Assembly: GCA_024636975.1 (NCBI GenBank)
Contig: JAGXGA010000056.1
Location: 1 to 64,000 of the forward strand
DNA: 64,000 bases
From: Mariniphaga sp.
GTDB taxonomy: Bacteria; Bacteroidota; Bacteroidia; Bacteroidales; Prolixibacteraceae
Direction of reading: 5' to 3'
The notes beneath the pieces were generated by a model. It worked only from the letters and a program-made list of their open reading frames with translations, had not been told where the DNA came from and searched no databases. The translations under genes and the position numbers were made by a program. Shown one piece after another: positions 9,916 to 19,076 of the stretch (positions are counted from its first letter, which is position 1; every line of letters starts with the position of its first letter).

Positions 9916-10367
9916 AAAAATCCGGAGTGTTTCGCCTGTGATTCCTTCATGTTAATATCGAATGCTACTGGTTCTTCTCCATTTTCATCAATATTGCTCC
10001 TTTTACCTGACGGAAACTCAGTACCATAACCATCAGGAAAAATACCAATAAAGGAAATACCCGCATTATCGTAAATGGTAAGCGGTAAATCCAAAGAGTC
10101 GCCTGCATTGTCTGGATAGATGTTAATAATCCTCTGATTGTATCCAACTTTAAATACTTCTGATTTCCATTTTTCGGGAAATTTTAATGAAAAATCCGAA
10201 TCTTCAGAAATATATGTTTGTCAGTCAATTTCATTATTAATGCTGCCAGATTTTACCTCATCGGCATATTTAATCCTGTCGGAGGATACCTTTTTTTTAT
10301 TTTGCTTTTGAACACAGCTGGTAATAAAAACAAAAACTTTTAGTAAAGGTAGTCGTGAACTATTCAT
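9916..10367 (-). pseudogene. Decayed lipoprotein gene
   Basis: Read on the minus strand, an ATG at 10367 opens a lipoprotein-like N-terminus (lipobox ITSC, mature Cys18, then a Lys/Gln-rich linker). After 48 codons there is an in-frame TGA at 10221-10223. The same frame then continues without a stop through protein-like sequence (SEDSDFSLKFPEKW, then SLDLPLTIYDNAG) until it runs into the 3' end of pbpC. The pieces look like one small secreted lipoprotein that gained a nonsense codon and lost its normal 3' end. No family was recognised. A sequencing error could explain the stop but not the missing C-terminus. The remaining 265 bp up to the next gene are AT-rich and show nothing further. Confidence 0.5.
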
Positions 10368-10632
10368 CTGTTCGGATTAACTATAATGTATTGAACAGAT
10401 TGTTAAAATAAAAGTTTTAGTTAATTCAATCGCTTAAATGGATTGCAAAAATAAAAAAGTGAACAAAAGCTTCTATGAAGTGTTTTTAATATAAGCCCAT
10501 TTTTTGTCTTTTATTAAACCTTAGTAAATCTGAACGCTTGGTTTGTTGGGTATTATATGATAGTGTGGCATTTTTTTTGTATATTTAATAGTAATCATAT
10601 AATTAATCCTTAAAAACATAAAATTTATAGCT

Positions 10633-11508
10633 ATGAAATATTTTATACTATTTTTTGCGGTTCTGTTCTTATATTCTTGTGAAAATCATAAACAACAAGC
10701 TGAACAACTGGAACAGAAAGTTGATAGTTTGCAGGCTGTAACTGCTGAAAGAGATGCTACAATCGAAATATTCAGGGAAGATTTTTCCGCAATACAGGCC
10801 AGCCTGGATTCGATAAGAAGACTGGAGCGCATGATGCCCGAATCGGGAGAATCAGAAAGCAGGTTAAGTGGCAATCAAAGGAATCAAATTGTTAATGATA
10901 TTATTTCCATTAACTCCCTCCTGGAAGAGAACCAGGAGCTTATTGCGTCTATGAAACGACGGTTAAGCACTTCAAATGTTCAGTCAACCAAGCTGCAGGC
11001 AATGATAGAAGATCTGGAAGAACAATCCAATGAATTGCAGCAAAACCTTCAGGCGAGGGATACTGAAGTTGGCGAGTTAAGTCAGATGGTAAAGGAACAG
11101 CGTGAAAATATTGACATGTTGCAGCAGCAGGTAACAGAAGCAACTGAATACAGTGCGCTTCAGATGGATACTTTAAATATGAGGACCACTGCCCTGAATC
11201 GGGCTTATTATACAGTTGGTTCAATCAGCGAGCTTAAAGATGAAGGAATCGTTGAGCGACAAGGAGGTATCCTTGGCATTGGAAGTACGCCCGTGTTGAG
11301 AAGTGATTTTGCCCGGGAGCAGTTTACTCCTGTCGATATACGTGAGATTGAATTCATTCCGCTGGAATCAAAAAAAGCTGAGCTTATTTCTGTGCACCCC
11401 GGTGAATCGTACCGTATCTCAGGAGATAACCAGGCCGATACCTTGTTTATCGAGGACCCGAATCTCTTTTGGACGGCAACAAAATTTCTTATAGTAGCAG
11501 TAAGGTAA
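10633..11508 (+). CDS. Coiled-coil lipoprotein of unknown function
   Basis: Predicted lipoprotein of 291 residues: signal peptide ending in YSC, mature Cys16. Residues ~20-185 are Gln/Glu/Leu-rich heptads with little Pro, so a long coiled coil is predicted, with one break near residue 60-75 (Pro, Gly, Ser). The last ~95 residues look globular, with a Gly-rich turn (GGILGIGST) and beta-type sequence. This organisation resembles many uncharacterised Bacteroidota envelope proteins; I recognise no named family. It stands alone: a decayed gene precedes it and alaS converges from the right. The stop codon lies inside the loop of an 11-bp perfect hairpin. Confidence 0.75.
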   Translation: MKYFILFFAVLFLYSCENHKQQAEQLEQKVDSLQAVTAERDATIEIFREDFSAIQASLDSIRRLERMMPESGESESRLSGNQRNQIVNDIISINSLLEENQELIASMKRRLSTSNVQSTKLQAMIEDLEEQSNELQQNLQARDTEVGELSQMVKEQRENIDMLQQQVTEATEYSALQMDTLNMRTTALNRAYYTVGSISELKDEGIVERQGGILGIGSTPVLRSDFAREQFTPVDIREIEFIPLESKKAELISVHPGESYRISGDNQADTLFIEDPNLFWTATKFLIVAVR

Positions 11509-11520
11509 CTACTGCTACTA
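11492..11520. terminator. Hairpin at the end of the coiled-coil lipoprotein gene
   Basis: TAGTAGCAGTA and TACTGCTACTA form a perfect 11-bp stem around a 7-base loop that contains most of the TAA stop codon. There is no following T-run on the plus strand, so classic intrinsic termination is uncertain. It sits between two convergent genes and may act as a 3' end stabiliser or a weak bidirectional terminator. Confidence 0.4.
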
Positions 11521-11530
11521 CAAGATGATT

Positions 11531-14158
11531 TTAGTTGATGAAGGTTAATGCTTTATCAACAGCTGCCTGTAACCCTGAGGCATCTTTTCCCCCGGCAGTG
11601 GCATAAAAGGCCTGACCGCCTCCGCCTCCCTTTATTTCTTTGCCCGCTTCCCTTACAATCTGCCCGGCATTGAGACCTTTATCGTTAACCAGGTTCTCTG
11701 CAATCATTACCGTAAGGTTTGGCTTGCCTTCTATATCAGCACCCAGCACCAGGTAAAGATTATCCACCTCATTTTTTAACTGGAAAGCCAGATCTTTGAT
11801 CATGGCTGCATTGTCAACATCCACCTGACCGGCAATAATATTAACACCATTCTCTGATAAAACCTTACTCTTCAGATTCTCTTTGATAACTTTTAATCGT
11901 TCGCGGCCAAAAGCTTCAATTTTCTTTGTCAACTCTGTATTTTCTTTTAGCAGGTTTCCCACGCTGGCAAGGATGTCATTAGAGCTTTTTACTATCTCAC
12001 GGATGCTTTTAAGGGTTTTTATCTGATCGTTTACGTATTTTTCTGCATGCTTACCGGTAATGGCTTCAATCCGACGAACACCGGCAGCAATAGCACTTTC
12101 TGAAACAATTTTAAACATTCCGATCTGGCCTGTAGCAGTAACATGGATTCCTCCACATAACTCAACCGATTCACCAAATTTAATCACACGAACTGTTTCT
12201 CCATACTTTTCACCAAACAGCATAATAGCCCCCTTTTTCTGGGCTTTTTGCATTGGGAGTTCCCGTTCCTCTTCACGTACTGAATTCTCCCTGATTTTTT
12301 GATTTACAATCTCTTCCACCTGCTCTATCTCCTCGTCCGATAGTTTCTGGAAATGGGAAAAGTCAAACCGCAAATGGGCGGAGTTAACCAACGAACCTTT
12401 TTGTTCCACATGAGTTCCCAATACCTCGCGCAAAGCAGCATGGAGAAGGTGTGTAGCAGTATGGTTGTTGGCTGTTTCAACTCTTTTTTCATGGTTGACC
12501 ACAGCATGGAAATGAGTTTCCGGATTCTCAGGTAGCTTTTCTGTTAAATGAACAATCAGGTTGTTTTCCTTTTGGGTATCGAATATCCGGGTTTTAACTC
12601 CATCACTTTCAATGTATCCTGAATCACCAACCTGACCTCCCGATTCTCCATAGAAGGGGGTCTGGTCGAATACCAGCTGGTAAAACGACTTGCTTTTCTG
12701 AGATACCTTCCGGTAGCGGGCTATACGAACCTCGGCCTCATTCTGGTCGTATCCCAGGAACCTGGTCTGATCGGTTTTTCTAATTTCCACCCAGTCGCCT
12801 GTATCAAGCTGGGCTGCATTACGTGAACGGATTTTTTGTTCCTCCATCTCCGTCTTAAACCCGGCTTCATCTGTTCCCAACTCATTTTCGCGGGCAATTA
12901 AAGCTGTCAGGTCGAGCGGAAATCCATAGGTATCGTATAGAACAAAGGCATTGTTTCCGGATATTTCTGTACCCTGTTCATTTTTTGTTTTCGTTATAAT
13001 CTCATCAAGCAGTTTAATGCCTGTTGACAATGTCCGCAGGAATGATTCTTCTTCCTCTTTCATTACTTTTCCGATAAGCGTCTGCTGAGCTGCCAGTTCA
13101 GGGAATGTTTCGCCCATTGTGTTTTTAAGTACTTCTGTCAGTCTGTAGATAAACGGTTCGCGGAATGAAAGGAAAGTGTATCCGTAACGAACGGCACGCC
13201 TCAGTATACGGCGGATCACGTACCCTGCCTTATTGTTTGAAGGCAGCTGTCCATCGGCAATGGCAAACGCTACAGCACGCAAATGGTCGGATATCACACG
13301 CATGGCAATATCTGATTTTTCACTCGTGCCGTACTTTATTCCGCTCAGCTTTTCAAGTTCGCCAATGATGTTTTGAAAGATATCGGTATCGTAATTTGAT
13401 TTAACACCCTGCAATGCCATACATAGCCTTTCAAATCCCATTCCTGTATCGACATGTTTTGCAGGCAACTCCTCCAGTGCACCGTTTGCTTTACGGTTAT
13501 ACTGGATGAATACCAGGTTCCAGATTTCAATTACCAGCGGATTATCTTTATTCACAAGATCACGACCTGGAATTTTAGCCCGTTCTTCATCAGAACGTAT
13601 ATCGATATGTATTTCAGAACATGGACCGCAGGGTCCGGTGTCACCCATTTCCCAAAAATTGTCTTTTTTACTCCCGTTCAAAATCCGTTCTTCAGGCAAA
13701 TATTTCTCCCAGAACCCGGCAGCTTCGTCATCTCTGGCAAGATTATCATCACTGCTCCCTTCAAAAACAGTGGCATAAATATTATCTGCAGGAATTCCCA
13801 TCCGGTCAACTAAAAACTCCCATGCCCAGTCGATGGCTTCTTTTTTGAAATAATCACCAAACGACCAGTTGCCTAGCATTTCGAACATTGTGTGGTGATA
13901 AGTATCAAGTCCTACCTCTTCAAGGTCGTTGTGCTTTCCGGATACACGGAGGCATTTTTGTGTGTCGGCAATGCGCGGCCACTTTACCGGCTCGTTTCCA
14001 AGGAACAGGTCTTTAAACTGGTTCATGCCGGCATTGGTAAACATCAGGGTTGGATCACCTTTTACAACCATTGGTGCCGAACTCACGATCTGATGTTCTT
14101 TCTCTTTGAAAAAATTCAGGAATGCTGCTCTTATTTCTTGTGATGTTTTCATTCTCAA
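11531..14158 (-). CDS. alaS: Alanyl-tRNA synthetase
   Basis: Cytosolic class II synthetase that charges tRNA-Ala, 875 residues, the normal bacterial length. The aminoacylation domain is N-terminal (motif-2-like region [20 protein letters not shown]). The editing domain has its zinc ligands His566 and His570 (HTATH) and Cys668 and His672 (CGGIH). The C-Ala domain ends with the Gly-rich [14 protein letters not shown] segment. All expected elements are present. The gene is transcribed divergently from the M23 peptidase gene, with 178 bp between the start codons. I saw no T-box-like leader in that space. Confidence 0.98.
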   Translation of the reverse strand: MRMKTSQEIRAAFLNFFKEKEHQIVSSAPMVVKGDPTLMFTNAGMNQFKDLFLGNEPVKWPRIADTQKCLRVSGKHNDLEEVGLDTYHHTMFEMLGNWSFGDYFKKEAIDWAWEFLVDRMGIPADNIYATVFEGSSDDNLARDDEAAGFWEKYLPEERILNGSKKDNFWEMGDTGPCGPCSEIHIDIRSDEERAKIPGRDLVNKDNPLVIEIWNLVFIQYNRKANGALEELPAKHVDTGMGFERLCMALQGVKSNYDTDIFQNIIGELEKLSGIKYGTSEKSDIAMRVISDHLRAVAFAIADGQLPSNNKAGYVIRRILRRAVRYGYTFLSFREPFIYRLTEVLKNTMGETFPELAAQQTLIGKVMKEEEESFLRTLSTGIKLLDEIITKTKNEQGTEISGNNAFVLYDTYGFPLDLTALIARENELGTDEAGFKTEMEEQKIRSRNAAQLDTGDWVEIRKTDQTRFLGYDQNEAEVRIARYRKVSQKSKSFYQLVFDQTPFYGESGGQVGDSGYIESDGVKTRIFDTQKENNLIVHLTEKLPENPETHFHAVVNHEKRVETANNHTATHLLHAALREVLGTHVEQKGSLVNSAHLRFDFSHFQKLSDEEIEQVEEIVNQKIRENSVREEERELPMQKAQKKGAIMLFGEKYGETVRVIKFGESVELCGGIHVTATGQIGMFKIVSESAIAAGVRRIEAITGKHAEKYVNDQIKTLKSIREIVKSSNDILASVGNLLKENTELTKKIEAFGRERLKVIKENLKSKVLSENGVNIIAGQVDVDNAAMIKDLAFQLKNEVDNLYLVLGADIEGKPNLTVMIAENLVNDKGLNAGQIVREAGKEIKGGGGGQAFYATAGGKDASGLQAAVDKALTFIN

Positions 14159-14273
14159 CCTTTTTACTGCAAATTTGTTTTTAATTCCCCAGGCATATAA
14201 AAACTATTCATACCTATGGAAGTTAATAGTTTATAATTAAGTGTGAAAAATTTCACAGCTTTTTTAAAAATTC

Positions 14274-14303
14274 TTGCAAAGTTAGGCGATTTAATTAATT
14301 TTG
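14274..14303 (+). promoter_or_regulatory. Promoter of the M23 peptidase operon
   Basis: TTG at 14274-14276, a 19-base spacer, then TAATTTTG at 14296-14303: an exact fit to the Bacteroidota -33/-7 consensus TTG-N19-TAnnTTTG. Transcription would begin near 14308-14310, about 28 bases before the ATG chosen for the peptidase. Confidence 0.7.
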
Positions 14304-14336
14304 TTTGCAGGAGATTATAAAAATAGCCTTTGTTAT

Positions 14337-15317
14337 ATGATGAAGAAGAAATATAAATTTAACCCCGATACATTAAGCTACGAGCGAGTGGGCATTTCTA
14401 TTAGGGAAAGGCTTGGAAAAATTCTTACTTATCTGGCCAGTAGTTTAGGCGTTGCGTTAATAATCGTGATTGTTTTCCTTAATTATTATGAAACGCCCCG
14501 TTCAAAAGCATTGAAAAGAGAAAATCAGCAACTGCTTAGTCAGTATGAACTGATGTCACGTGATCTTGACCTGGTGGAAAAAGTTCTTGAAGATTTACAG
14601 CAACGCGACGATAACATTTACAGGATAATTTTTGAAGCAGATCCTATTCCATCCTCTGTGCGTAAGGCCGGGTTCGGTGGTACAAACAAATATTCTCATC
14701 TTGAGGATTTTAGCAATTCATCCCTTATCATTGAAACGGCACGCAAGCTCGATGTAGTGTCGAAAGAAGCTTACATTCAGTCAAAATCATACGATGAAGT
14801 GCTGAAGCTGGCCCTGAATAAGGAAAAGATGCTGGCCAGTATTCCTGCCATTATGCCCGTAGCCAATGAAGATCTGAAACGTACTGCCAGTGGCTGGGGC
14901 TACCGGATACATCCAATATACAAAGTAAGAAAAATGCATTACGGCATGGATTTTACCGCTCCTGTTGGAACACCCATTTATTCTACCGGCGACGGAAAAG
15001 TTATTGAAACCGGCGGCTCAAGTCGCACACGTGTCGGGTTTGGCCTTGTTGTGAAAGTAGATCATGGTTATGGATACGAAACTCTTTATGGCCACCTGAA
15101 TTCATTTGCTGTAAAAGTGGGACAGGAAGTTAAACGAGGTGATCTTATTGGATATGTAGGGAACACCGGAGGTTCAACTGCTCCTCACCTTCATTATGAG
15201 GTGCATCGCAATGGAAGCGCTGTGAACCCTCAGCATTACTACTTTAAAGACCTTACCCCGCAGGAATATGAGCGGATGATTGCCATTTCATCAAATATTG
15301 GTCAGACACTCGATTGA
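14337..15317 (+). CDS. M23-family membrane-anchored peptidase
   Basis: Predicted peptidoglycan endopeptidase or divisome-type LytM factor of 326 residues. A cytoplasmic N-terminus of ~37 residues is followed by one membrane segment (~38-57), a short coiled-coil stretch, and a C-terminal LytM domain. The zinc-site motifs are present: HxxxD in HYGMD, and HLHYEV near the end, together with the usual RIHPIYK segment. Since the metal ligands are intact it may be an active endopeptidase and not only an activator. I chose the ATG at 14337 because a promoter ends ~30 bp upstream and because the sequence MMKKKYKFNPDTLSYERV is the normal beginning of this family in Bacteroidota. The MerR gene follows after 6 bp. 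Confidence 0.9.
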   Translation: MMKKKYKFNPDTLSYERVGISIRERLGKILTYLASSLGVALIIVIVFLNYYETPRSKALKRENQQLLSQYELMSRDLDLVEKVLEDLQQRDDNIYRIIFEADPIPSSVRKAGFGGTNKYSHLEDFSNSSLIIETARKLDVVSKEAYIQSKSYDEVLKLALNKEKMLASIPAIMPVANEDLKRTASGWGYRIHPIYKVRKMHYGMDFTAPVGTPIYSTGDGKVIETGGSSRTRVGFGLVVKVDHGYGYETLYGHLNSFAVKVGQEVKRGDLIGYVGNTGGSTAPHLHYEVHRNGSAVNPQHYYFKDLTPQEYERMIAISSNIGQTLD

Positions 15318-15323
15318 TACCAG

Positions 15324-15665
15324 GTGCCCTATAAAAAGCAGAAAATAGAAAAGATATTCTTTACTATTGGCGAAGTTGCCGGTATGCTTGGAGTTACTCC
15401 ATCTTCAATCCGTTACTGGGAGAGCAACTTCAATGAACTTGCTCCGCACAAAAGCAGCGGTGGTACCCGACTGTTTTCACAAAATGATATTGAAACACTT
15501 AAGCTGATAAATTACCTGGTTAAGGAAAGAGGCCTTACTATAAAAGGAGCCCAGCTTAAATTAAAGCATAACCGCGAGGATACTGTAAACACATGGGAAA
15601 TAGTTAACCGGTTAAAAGTGGTCAGGGAAAAGTTGGTTGAACTCAGGAATGAAATGGAAAGTTGA
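15324..15665 (+). CDS. MerR-family transcriptional regulator
   Basis: Small DNA-binding protein of 113 residues. The N-terminal part is a MerR winged helix-turn-helix (FTIGEVAGMLGVTPSSIRYWE, then TRLFSQNDIETLKLI). The effector part is a short helix with no cysteine cluster, so it is not one of the metal-sensing members. The start codon is GTG, six bases after the peptidase stop; the stop overlaps the next ATG as TGATG. This places it inside an operon of peptidase, regulator and NIF3-like protein. Its target is not evident. Confidence 0.88.
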   Translation: MPYKKQKIEKIFFTIGEVAGMLGVTPSSIRYWESNFNELAPHKSSGGTRLFSQNDIETLKLINYLVKERGLTIKGAQLKLKHNREDTVNTWEIVNRLKVVREKLVELRNEMES

Positions 15666-16762
15666 TGGTTAAATTAAAAGAAATAGCAAATTGTTTTGAA
15701 TTGGTGGCTCCAATGGCTCTGCAGGAATCGAATGATAATACCGGCCTGCTGGTTGGAAACCCTGACGCAGAAGTTGCATCAGCACTACTTTCAATAGATG
15801 TTACTGAAGATGTGGTTGATGAAGCCATTCAAAATAAATGTGGATTAATTATAGCACACCATCCTGTAATTTACAAAGGCTTAAAAAAACTTACAGGTCG
15901 AAACTATGTTGAACGGGCAGTTATAAAAGCAATAAAAAATGATGTGGCTATTTATGCCGCCCATACCAATATTGATGCAGCAAAAGGTGGAGTGAGCGCC
16001 AAAATCTGCGAAAAGCTGGGTTTGAAAAATACCAGGGTGCTGCAACCGGTAACCGGGCAGCTTAAAAAACTGGTTACATTCATCCCGTTAGAAGCTGTTG
16101 AAAAAGTGAGGGAATCAGTTTTTACTGCCGGAGCAGGGCATATAGGAAATTACGACTGGTGTGGATACAACATCGAAGGCGCAGGTAGTTTCAGGGGAAG
16201 TGAGCTGACCAATCCTCATGTAGGAGAAAAGGGCAAGGTGCATTACGAGAAGGAGATACGGTTTGAAACCATTTTTCCTGGCTGGCTTCAATCAAAAGTT
16301 GTACAGGCACTTCTAACGGCTCATCCCTATGAAGAAGTGGCATATGATATTTATTCGCTTGATAATGCCCTGGAATATGCCGGGATGGGTATGGTGGGCG
16401 AATTGCCTTTGCCAGTTGATGAGAAGGAATTCCTTTTGACACTGAAGCAGGTTTTTGGCAGTGCCTGCATTAAACACACTGCGCTAAAAGGCGAAAAAGT
16501 ATCGAAAGTTGCCGTATGCGGCGGCGTTGGCTCATATTTGTTAAACCATGCAATTTCAGCAAATGCCGACTTTTTTGTTTCGGCTGATTTCAAATACCAT
16601 CAGTATTTTGATGCCGAAGGTAAGATTGTTATTGCTGATGTCGGGCATTTTGAAAGTGAGCAGTTTACTAAAGAACTTTTTTATGAAGTACTTGTTAAAA
16701 ATTTCCCTAAATTTGCAGTCCGAATTTCAGAAGTAAATACCAATCCGGTTTTTTGTTTCTGA
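15665..16762 (+). CDS. NIF3-like dinuclear metal-binding protein
   Basis: Member of the NIF3/YbgI (DUF34) family, often annotated GTP cyclohydrolase 1 type 2 homologue; the physiological reaction is not settled. 365 residues, the longer form with a PII-like insert (roughly residues 130-235, including the AHPYEEVAYDIY segment). Metal-binding positions are visible: the HH pair in IIAHHPVIYKGL, Asp in AAHTNIDAAKGG, and His/Glu in DVGHFESE near the C-terminus. The ATG overlaps the stop of the MerR gene by one base, so the two are translationally linked. A TTG one codon upstream is possible but less likely. Confidence 0.9.
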   Translation: MVKLKEIANCFELVAPMALQESNDNTGLLVGNPDAEVASALLSIDVTEDVVDEAIQNKCGLIIAHHPVIYKGLKKLTGRNYVERAVIKAIKNDVAIYAAHTNIDAAKGGVSAKICEKLGLKNTRVLQPVTGQLKKLVTFIPLEAVEKVRESVFTAGAGHIGNYDWCGYNIEGAGSFRGSELTNPHVGEKGKVHYEKEIRFETIFPGWLQSKVVQALLTAHPYEEVAYDIYSLDNALEYAGMGMVGELPLPVDEKEFLLTLKQVFGSACIKHTALKGEKVSKVAVCGGVGSYLLNHAISANADFFVSADFKYHQYFDAEGKIVIADVGHFESEQFTKELFYEVLVKNFPKFAVRISEVNTNPVFCF

Positions 16763-16846
16763 ATAAAGCGGATACCTGTAAGGCGTTTAAAGCCCTAAGG
16801 ATGAGTCAGCATTAAGAAAAGAAGTAGAATTTAAAGAGTAAAAACA

Positions 16847-17617
16847 ATGAATACATCAAATTCAAGGCAGGAAGAAAGAGACATTACCATTGAAGATAAA
16901 TTACGTGCAATGCATGAGTTGCAAAGCGTGGTTTCTGAAATCGATAAAATTAAAACATTAAGGGGTGAATTACCGCTTGAGGTTCAAGACCTTGAAGATG
17001 AAATAACAGGTTTAAAAACCAGATTGGTAAACCTTGAGGATGAAATCAAAACCCTTGAAACGGCAATGAAGAATAAAAAAATTGCCATTAAGGACTCAGA
17101 AACTTTAATTGCCAAATATACTGAACAGCAAAATAATGTTAGGAATAACCGTGAATTTGATTCTTTATCAAAGGAAATTGAATTCCAGACTCTTGAAATT
17201 GAACTTTCAGAAAAAAGGATTAAAGAATACAGTTCTGAGATGACAGAGAAAAAAGAAGTTATCGATACTTCAAGAGAATTACTGAAGGAACGTGTTGAAG
17301 ACCTGGATAGAAAGAAAAGCGAACTGGATGAAATTACCCAGGAAACCCGTATTGAAGAAGAGAAGCTAAGATCAAAATCAGAAAAAATTGAATCGTTTAT
17401 CGAACCACGTCTTTTAACTGCATTTAAACGTATACGTAAAAATGCACGAAACGGACTTGCAGTGGTTACAATTCAGCGTGATGCATGCGGCGGTTGCTTC
17501 AATAAAATTCCTCCACAACGGCAAATGGATATTGCCAATCGCAAAAAAATTATCGTATGCGAATACTGTGGTCGTATTCTGGTCGATAAAGACATTAACA
17601 TGGTAGAGGCAGAATAA
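16847..17617 (+). CDS. Coiled-coil protein with C4 zinc ribbon
   Basis: Protein of 256 residues with a long Glu/Lys-rich coiled-coil hairpin (about 10-195) and a C-terminal zinc ribbon: CGGC and CEYC provide the four cysteines. The family (C4-type zinc ribbon, related to CT398/CdsZ-type proteins) is widespread and usually annotated as a nucleic-acid-binding or chaperone-like protein, without a proven biochemical role. It follows the NIF3-like gene by 84 bp, a neighbourhood that is common in Bacteroidota. The gene is closed by a strong intrinsic terminator. Confidence 0.88.
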   Translation: MNTSNSRQEERDITIEDKLRAMHELQSVVSEIDKIKTLRGELPLEVQDLEDEITGLKTRLVNLEDEIKTLETAMKNKKIAIKDSETLIAKYTEQQNNVRNNREFDSLSKEIEFQTLEIELSEKRIKEYSSEMTEKKEVIDTSRELLKERVEDLDRKKSELDEITQETRIEEEKLRSKSEKIESFIEPRLLTAFKRIRKNARNGLAVVTIQRDACGGCFNKIPPQRQMDIANRKKIIVCEYCGRILVDKDINMVEAE

Positions 17618-17644
17618 ACCGGCTTTTTTATATACTATTAAAAA

Positions 17645-17675
17645 AAGTACTGCAATTACTGCAGTACTTTTTTTT
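17645..17675 (+). terminator. Intrinsic terminator after the zinc-ribbon gene
   Basis: Perfect 10-bp stem AAGTACTGCA / TGCAGTACTT, 5-base loop, followed by eight T. It begins 28 bp after the stop codon and ends the peptidase-MerR-NIF3-zinc ribbon unit. Confidence 0.85.
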
Positions 17676-18158
17676 GTGGCACAAGGAAGAATTTGTTACA
17701 TAGTACCTTTTTCAAAAGCACCCAAAAATCTTTTGTTTTTTAGTTCCTTTACTGGACATTAGTTACACCTGTTTTTCGCTAAGGTTAATTTGTATTAAAT
17801 TCGTAATTCATTCATATTAAATTCGAAAAATCGCGAATTTGATACGAAGAAACCACGAAGAAACCACGAATAAAAATCGAATATAACAAGGAGATAACCC
17901 TGACGAATACACAGCCATAACTCTCGATTGACACCTGCTTCTGTGAATATACATATTGGGAATTAGTTGTTATACGATTTTGGGTAAAAGAGCAGGCCGG
18001 TTGTTGTTAAAACTGAAAAAAGAATTTGCCACTGTTACTACACTTTTTTCTTATATTTAAGCCATGGGTTACTTGAACCCATGAAAACCTTTTTCCGTTA
18101 TTTATACCATCAGTTAGTGATATTCTAATTCTGAACAATTAAATGACAACTTAAATTA
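17676..18158. other. Non-coding stretch with short repeats
   Basis: About 480 bp without a supported gene. It contains two direct copies of ATTAAATTCG, a small stem AAATTCG/CGAATTT, and a tandem repeat of ACGAAGAAACC (17844-17854 and 17855-17865, with a partial third copy). A separate hairpin CATGGGTT-ACTTG-AACCCATG lies at 18063-18083, about 75 bp before the next start codon. The promoter of the DUF3078 gene must be here; TATATTTA at about 18053 is only an approximate -7 match. Confidence 0.45.
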
Positions 18159-19058
18159 ATGAAAATGAAAATGATTGGTTACTTTAAAAAAGCAATTCCT
18201 TTAGTTATACTGCTTTTAGCATCTACTCCACTATTTTCCCAGGGAATTCAGGACACAACCTACTGGACAACTTCAGGGCAGGCGACACTTAATTTCAGCC
18301 AGGTTTCGCTGTCGAATTGGGTAAGCGGTGGAAATAGTTCGGTTTCGGGTATTGGTAATTTCGATTTTAATGCCCTATACCAAAAGGGACGCCTGCAATG
18401 GGACAATACTTTAAAAACTGGTTATGGGCTTATGAAGGAAGGTGAAAATCAGGTCGTCAAAAATGAAGATAAACTGGAGATGAACTCAAAGCTGGGACTG
18501 GAGCTAAACAACGAACACTTGTTGTACTCATCATTTGTTAATTTTCAGACCCAGTTTGCTCCGGGTTATAAATACCCGAATACTACCGACAAAATTTCAG
18601 ATTTCATGGCTCCGGCATACCTTACCCTGGCTACAGGGCTTGATTATCAGCCTTCAGAATCATTTTCCCTGTTTTTTACGCCCCTTTCAGCAAAATTTAC
18701 GATTGTTACAGATGAGTTGCTTTCCAACGAAGGAGCATTTGGTGTTACACCGGGTGAACGGGTGAGGGCAGAAGTTGGAGCTACAATTAAAGGCGAATAC
18801 AAAGCTACCGTAATGCCAAATGTTGATTTAACCACCGGCTTAACGCTGTTTTCAAATTACTTCGATAATCCTCAGAATATCGACGTAAACTGGGATGTTA
18901 CACTTAATATGAAAATCAATGATTACCTGTCGGCGAATTTCAGCACCAACCTGATATATGATCATGATGTTCTGATACCCATTGATGATCAGGGAAACAC
19001 AGGCAGAAGAGTGCAGTTAAAGCAGGTACTTGGAGTTGGCTTTAGTTATAAGTTTTAA
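18159..19058 (+). CDS. DUF3078 family protein
   Basis: Secreted protein of 299 residues with a signal peptide ending near LFSQ. The sequence is an array of amphipathic beta strands with many Tyr/Phe/Asn and a C-terminal phenylalanine (GVGFSYKF), the pattern of an outer-membrane beta barrel. The early segment TTSGQATLNFSQVSLSNW is characteristic of DUF3078, a Bacteroidota family with no assigned function. It is a single-gene unit, convergent with the TPM gene 18 bp away. Confidence 0.85.
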   Translation: MKMKMIGYFKKAIPLVILLLASTPLFSQGIQDTTYWTTSGQATLNFSQVSLSNWVSGGNSSVSGIGNFDFNALYQKGRLQWDNTLKTGYGLMKEGENQVVKNEDKLEMNSKLGLELNNEHLLYSSFVNFQTQFAPGYKYPNTTDKISDFMAPAYLTLATGLDYQPSESFSLFFTPLSAKFTIVTDELLSNEGAFGVTPGERVRAEVGATIKGEYKATVMPNVDLTTGLTLFSNYFDNPQNIDVNWDVTLNMKINDYLSANFSTNLIYDHDVLIPIDDQGNTGRRVQLKQVLGVGFSYKF

Positions 19059-19076
19059 GTAAGGGAGGTAGCTGGA

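Noticed and set aside
9822-10094. A 90-residue intact minus-strand gene
   Set aside because: It is the downstream part of a longer frame interrupted by a TGA and its last third is antisense to pbpC, so a pseudogene fits better.
14159-14300. T-box or other riboswitch before alaS
   Set aside because: No conserved T-box-like segment or long leader structure was found; the divergent gap is short and explained by the M23 promoter.
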